Shown piece by piece: positions 60,731-64,000 of a DNA stretch of 64,000 bases. The notes below the pieces were generated by a model. It made no database searches. It worked only from the letters and a program-made list of their open reading frames with translations, and had not been told where the DNA came from. The translations under genes and the position numbers were made by a program. The DNA lies in contig OW203736.1 in NCBI GenBank assembly GCA_934045075.1, forward strand, positions 20,685,805 through 20,749,804. The letters run 5' to 3'. Position 1 is the first letter of the stretch. Each line of letters starts with the position of its first letter. The stretch is from Yponomeuta sedellus. Lineage: Eukaryota > Arthropoda > Insecta > Lepidoptera > Yponomeutidae.

Positions 60731-63415
60731 TTAGTTTCTTTTGTCAAGATTCAATATCTCCCATCTTTTTAGGCGTGTTCTGTTTCCCTGTTTATCAAAC
60801 AGGTTTCTTGCCAATATGTTATTATGTCCTTGGAGTCTTTGCTTGTAACTTTTGCATTTTTGGTTCACTTCTTCTTTGATAGTTGGCATCTCCAGATATT
60901 CGTGTATTTCGGAGTTTCTTACAAACCAGTGTGCACCTGATATGGATCTTAATGTAATATTTTGGAATCTTTGGAGGATCTCTATATTGGAGTTGCTAGC
61001 AGTGCCCCACAGTTCAATTCCGTAGGTCCAAACGGGTTTTATTATGGCTTTATAAACGAGCAGCTTGTTGTTCACATCCAGCGGCGATTGGCGTCCTATC
61101 AACCAGGATAAGTTTTTCGATTGCATTGATACTTCTTTTTTCTTTGCCTTTATATGGTTGGCCCAGGTTAATCTTCGGTCTAAATGTAGGCCCAGATATT
61201 TTACGCAATTGCTAGTTGGCAGTGGCTTTCCTTCCATATTCACAGGGCCGCAGTCTCCTTTTCTTAGGGTAAAAGTAATCTGCGTGGACTTTGATAAACT
61301 CGGTTTTATTCTCCATTGTTTCAGCCACTTGTCTATTTTATTCAACTGAAGTTGCAGTTTCTCTGATGCTTTATCTGGGTCTTTATCGCTAGCAAGACAC
61401 GCAGTGTCGTCGGCGTAAGTTGCAGTTGTCACTTCTTCACTTTCAGGCAGGTCTGAAGTATAGAGCGAGTAGAGCACTGGACCAAGCACAGATCCTTGCG
61501 GAACCGAGGCTTCAACATAGTAAAGCTTTGAGAGTTCATCTTCGAACTTTACTTGAAATTTTCTTTTATGTAGGTATGACTTTTGGATCATGAAAAATGA
61601 GTTTGGTAAAAGAGTTTTGAGTTTGAATAGTAATCCCTTATGCCAGACTCTATCAAATGCCTGTTGGACATCTAGAAAAACCGCAGAGCAGTACTCTTTC
61701 CTCTCCAGAGACTGCCTTATTTTATCTGCAACTCGATGTATCTGTTCGATTGTAGCGTGATTCTCACGGAAACCGAACTGGTGATCAGGGATTATCTTAT
61801 TATTCGCCAGAATTGGTTTCAGTCTTCGTAGTAGTAATTTTTCGAAAACTTTCGACAGAGTGGGCAAAAGGCTTATGGGTCGGTATGAAGTTGGTTCTGT
61901 TGGAGGTTTTCCCGGCTTCAACATCATACAAATCTGCGATATTTTCCACAGTTTAGGATAGTAATGAATCCTCAAAATTGCATTGAATAGGATTGTTAGA
62001 AATACTATCGGTTTCTTAGGCAGACGTTTTAAGATTTCACCAGTTATCAGATCAAAGCCAGGCGCTTTTTTGTTCTCCAGATAGCGTATTACTTGCGTTA
62101 CTTCTTTTGGCGTTGCTGGTTTTATTGGCAGTGATAGTTGCTGATCAGAATTGATTTGTTTGTCTATTTGTTCTTCAAATTCTGTCATCGTAGAGTCGTT
62201 TGGAGTAAAAACTAGTTTGAGGTGTTTTGCAAAGAGTTCGGCTTTTTCTTCTGGCCTGCGTGCCCACGGGCCATCAGGCCCTGTTCTTAAGGGTGGAATA
62301 AATTGTTGGGGCCTTTTAAAGTTCTTAGTAATTTTCCATAAGGAATAGTTATCTTTTTTTCGCGCTGACAAAGCGGACAGTTTTTGTTGAAAAGTGGAGT
62401 TCTGGTTTTCAATTATGATTGCCTTTAAATGTCTTGAAGCTCTATTTAGCTCTGTTCGGTCTTCGTTTGATCTACTCATTTGGTACTGCCTCCTAATTTT
62501 CCGTTTCTCTAACAGCTTCCGACGTATTTCTAGAGGAACATTATTTTTTGGTTCACCATTCTTCAATGTCGGTGTAGCACGCCATGACGCCACTTGAATC
62601 AGGTTTGTTATGTAAAAAGTTGCCTCATCTATATCTTCCTCAGTTTTAAGTCTAATCGTTAGGTTTATTTCTTCTTCTAGGTATTCAGAAAAAGCATCCC
62701 AATCAGTTTTATTATTGGTGAGCACGGAGTCTTGTTCTTTGTGGATTGCCATAACACTTAGTGTGGCGATAACCGGAGAGTGGTCAGATAGAGTGTCGAG
62801 TGATGATTCCACATCAAGATAGACATTTGAAAGTCCCTTAATTAGAAAGAAATCTATAACGTCAGGAATTCTATTGGGGTCTGTTGGCCAATATGTTGGT
62901 TCGCCCGTTGAAAGAGGCATCAGTTTTTTGTTATCAATACACTTCTTTAACTCACGTCCTCGTGTCGTAGTCAGTCTGGAGCCCCAGTATGAGTGCTTGC
63001 TGTTCCAATCACCACCACATACATATCTATGACCTAGGGTGTCAAAATATTTGCCGAACATATTTTCTTTAATATTATGTTTGGGCGGGCAATATATAGC
63101 ACTGACATTTATGGGGCCTAATTTTTCTTCTATGGTTACAGTCGTTCCTTGTAGCCAATCTTCCTTGAACTCACTGTGGAGGTGGTGTTTTATATTTTTT
63201 CTCACAATTACTGCTGAACCTCCATGTGAAGTGCCATCAGGGTGGTTAGTACAGTAGATGTAATAATTGTCATCATTGCAAATTTTTCTATTATTGAGAT
63301 GAGTTTCTGATATTAAGGCAATATCTATGTTGTTTTCTTTTAGAAGTATTATCAGTTCTTGCTTATTTGGCAGTAGGCCATTGATATTCCAGGTGGCAAT
63401 GCGCAACGAGCCCAT
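60731..63415 (-). CDS. Jockey-clade ORF2: endonuclease and reverse transcriptase
   Basis: About 894 codons from the ATG at 63415-63413 (an upstream in-frame GTG is not needed). Endonuclease: IATWNINGL (7-15), ISETHL (36-41), CGGDWNSKHSYWG (134-146), TLSDHSPVIATL (209-220). Reverse transcriptase: SYRPISLLP (511-519), FLDVQQAFDRVW (581-592), SVPQGSVLGPVLY (638-650), TYADDT (667-672). The C-terminal thumb and tail (YGIELWGTAS, LEMPTIKEE) are typical of the Jockey clade. No RNase H domain. All catalytic residues that I can identify are present, and length is normal for the clade. Residue numbers count from the GTG codon. Confidence 0.85.
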   Translation of the reverse strand: MGSLRIATWNINGLLPNKQELIILLKENNIDIALISETHLNNRKICNDDNYYIYCTNHPDGTSHGGSAVIVRKNIKHHLHSEFKEDWLQGTTVTIEEKLGPINVSAIYCPPKHNIKENMFGKYFDTLGHRYVCGGDWNSKHSYWGSRLTTTRGRELKKCIDNKKLMPLSTGEPTYWPTDPNRIPDVIDFFLIKGLSNVYLDVESSLDTLSDHSPVIATLSVMAIHKEQDSVLTNNKTDWDAFSEYLEEEINLTIRLKTEEDIDEATFYITNLIQVASWRATPTLKNGEPKNNVPLEIRRKLLEKRKIRRQYQMSRSNEDRTELNRASRHLKAIIIENQNSTFQQKLSALSARKKDNYSLWKITKNFKRPQQFIPPLRTGPDGPWARRPEEKAELFAKHLKLVFTPNDSTMTEFEEQIDKQINSDQQLSLPIKPATPKEVTQVIRYLENKKAPGFDLITGEILKRLPKKPIVFLTILFNAILRIHYYPKLWKISQICMMLKPGKPPTEPTSYRPISLLPTLSKVFEKLLLRRLKPILANNKIIPDHQFGFRENHATIEQIHRVADKIRQSLERKEYCSAVFLDVQQAFDRVWHKGLLFKLKTLLPNSFFMIQKSYLHKRKFQVKFEDELSKLYYVEASVPQGSVLGPVLYSLYTSDLPESEEVTTATYADDTACLASDKDPDKASEKLQLQLNKIDKWLKQWRIKPSLSKSTQITFTLRKGDCGPVNMEGKPLPTSNCVKYLGLHLDRRLTWANHIKAKKKEVSMQSKNLSWLIGRQSPLDVNNKLLVYKAIIKPVWTYGIELWGTASNSNIEILQRFQNITLRSISGAHWFVRNSEIHEYLEMPTIKEEVNQKCKSYKQRLQGHNNILARNLFDKQGNRTRLKRWEILNLDKRN

Positions 63416-64000
63416 CACGGCAATTTACTGATGAGTGTCATGATTAGGTTAATCATTGTGGTCATTTGTGATACAAGTTGATCAATTTTTTCAGCTTGTT
63501 TATATAAAAGTGTCTCGAGATTGTATCTGGGTTCTTGTTGACTGTTATTATTTTCAGTATTATTGAAATTTGTTCTCTGTGACTTTATTTCGTCAATGGG
63601 TTTAATTGAAGTATTTCTTGTTTCATAGTTCGCTGCCCAAACTGGGTTGTTTTTTGGTGTAGGTAACGCGGGAAATTCTTTCTCGGTGTACGTTTTCCTT
63701 ATGTGAATTTCTTTATTTATCAGTTCTTGGGTTGGTTCAATGGCCTCTTGGGTATTCATTATCGTCTCCATATCTTTTTTCTCGGTATTTTTCTGTTTCT
63801 CTTGCCATTTTGCTCTATTTTTAAAACCACTTTGTTTTCTTGCAACAATGTCTTTGTACACTTGACACCCTTTGTAGCTAGCAGGATGATTTCCAGAACA
63901 GAGTGTACATACTGCAGGGGTATTCTTGTCAATGGTACACATGGTTGTTTTGTGTGGTCCAGCACATTTAACACACCTGTAGGGTCTCATGCAATTATTC
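63415..64000 (-). CDS. Jockey-clade ORF1 (gag-like), partial
   Basis: The visible C-terminal 191 codons begin in zinc knuckles: CVKCAGPHKTTMC and CTLCSGNHPASYKGC, the CCHC type of Jockey gag-like proteins. They are followed by KEFPALPTP and a coiled, Gln/Asn-rich tail. The N-terminus is beyond the window. The ORF1 stop and ORF2 start overlap as TGATG (63417-63413), sharing one base, which suggests stop-restart translation. Function by family: nucleic-acid binding in the LINE RNP. Confidence 0.75.
   Translation of the reverse strand, partial: NNCMRPYRCVKCAGPHKTTMCTIDKNTPAVCTLCSGNHPASYKGCQVYKDIVARKQSGFKNRAKWQEKQKNTEKKDMETIMNTQEAIEPTQELINKEIHIRKTYTEKEFPALPTPKNNPVWAANYETRNTSIKPIDEIKSQRTNFNNTENNNSQQEPRYNLETLLYKQAEKIDQLVSQMTTMINLIMTLISKLP

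Larger units (their letters stand above)
60592..64000 (-). mobile_element. Jockey-clade LINE, 3' complete, runs off the window
   Basis: Minus-strand element with an A18 tail (T run 60592-60609), a 3' UTR of about 120 bp, ORF2 (60731-63415) and ORF1 (63415 to beyond 63990). No frameshifts or stops are seen, so this copy may be young. The inserted target was a tRNA-like SINE. The 5' end and the second target duplication lie outside the window. Confidence 0.8.

Overview
This 64 kb window looks like gene-poor nuclear DNA of a moth or butterfly (Lepidoptera); the species cannot be told from the sequence. The background is AT-rich. Nearly every stretch I can assign is transposable-element DNA of types I know from Lepidoptera: Jockey- and CR1-group LINE ends with microsatellite tails, an R1-like LINE end, RTE pieces, tRNA-derived SINEs, Helitron-like repeats ending in CTAG, and many palindromic MITEs. 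I found no convincing host gene. The best cellular-gene-like traces are a 52-codon two-exon frame at 73-425 (possibly a piggyBac-type N-terminus) and short relic frames at 25425-25575 and 33474-33667. Long reading frames over the (TATC)n and (CATA)n arrays are artefacts.

Layout. 0-17 kb: mixed SINEs, LINE tails, a three-unit head-to-tail Helitron-like array (5078-5697), an LTR-like relic (4438-5000) and a (CATA)n block. 17-27 kb: palindromic elements, a 700-bp pure (TATC)n array (20371-21070), more SINEs and a 5'-truncated CR1-group LINE on the minus strand (26340-27110). 27.2-33.5 kb: a GC-rich R1-like element with a 15-bp target duplication, then an almost complete CR1-group LINE (ORF1 28861-29814; ORF2 30084-32974 with one frameshift). 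33.5-46 kb: SINEs, a 105-bp minisatellite, two solo LTRs, MITEs and palindromes. 46-60 kb: LINE fragments, a 77-bp minisatellite, a Helitron-like element with a 280-bp tandem core, a MITE carrying a SINE, and a decayed DDE transposase. 60.6-64 kb: an intact-looking Jockey-clade LINE on the minus strand, cut by the window end.

The most distinctive feature is a roughly 365-bp SINE family, 17 copies here on both strands. Its 5' part matches the internal promoter half of 5S rRNA (AGTTAAGCAAC followed by GGATGGGTGACCG), so it appears to be a 5S rRNA-derived SINE. A second family with a tRNA-like core often occurs as head-to-head inverted pairs. Nesting is deep (MITE in SINE, LTR in MITE, LINE in SINE), and several insertions keep clean target-site duplications, which lets the order of events be read. 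The pattern suits heterochromatin or a degenerate sex chromosome, but that is inference.
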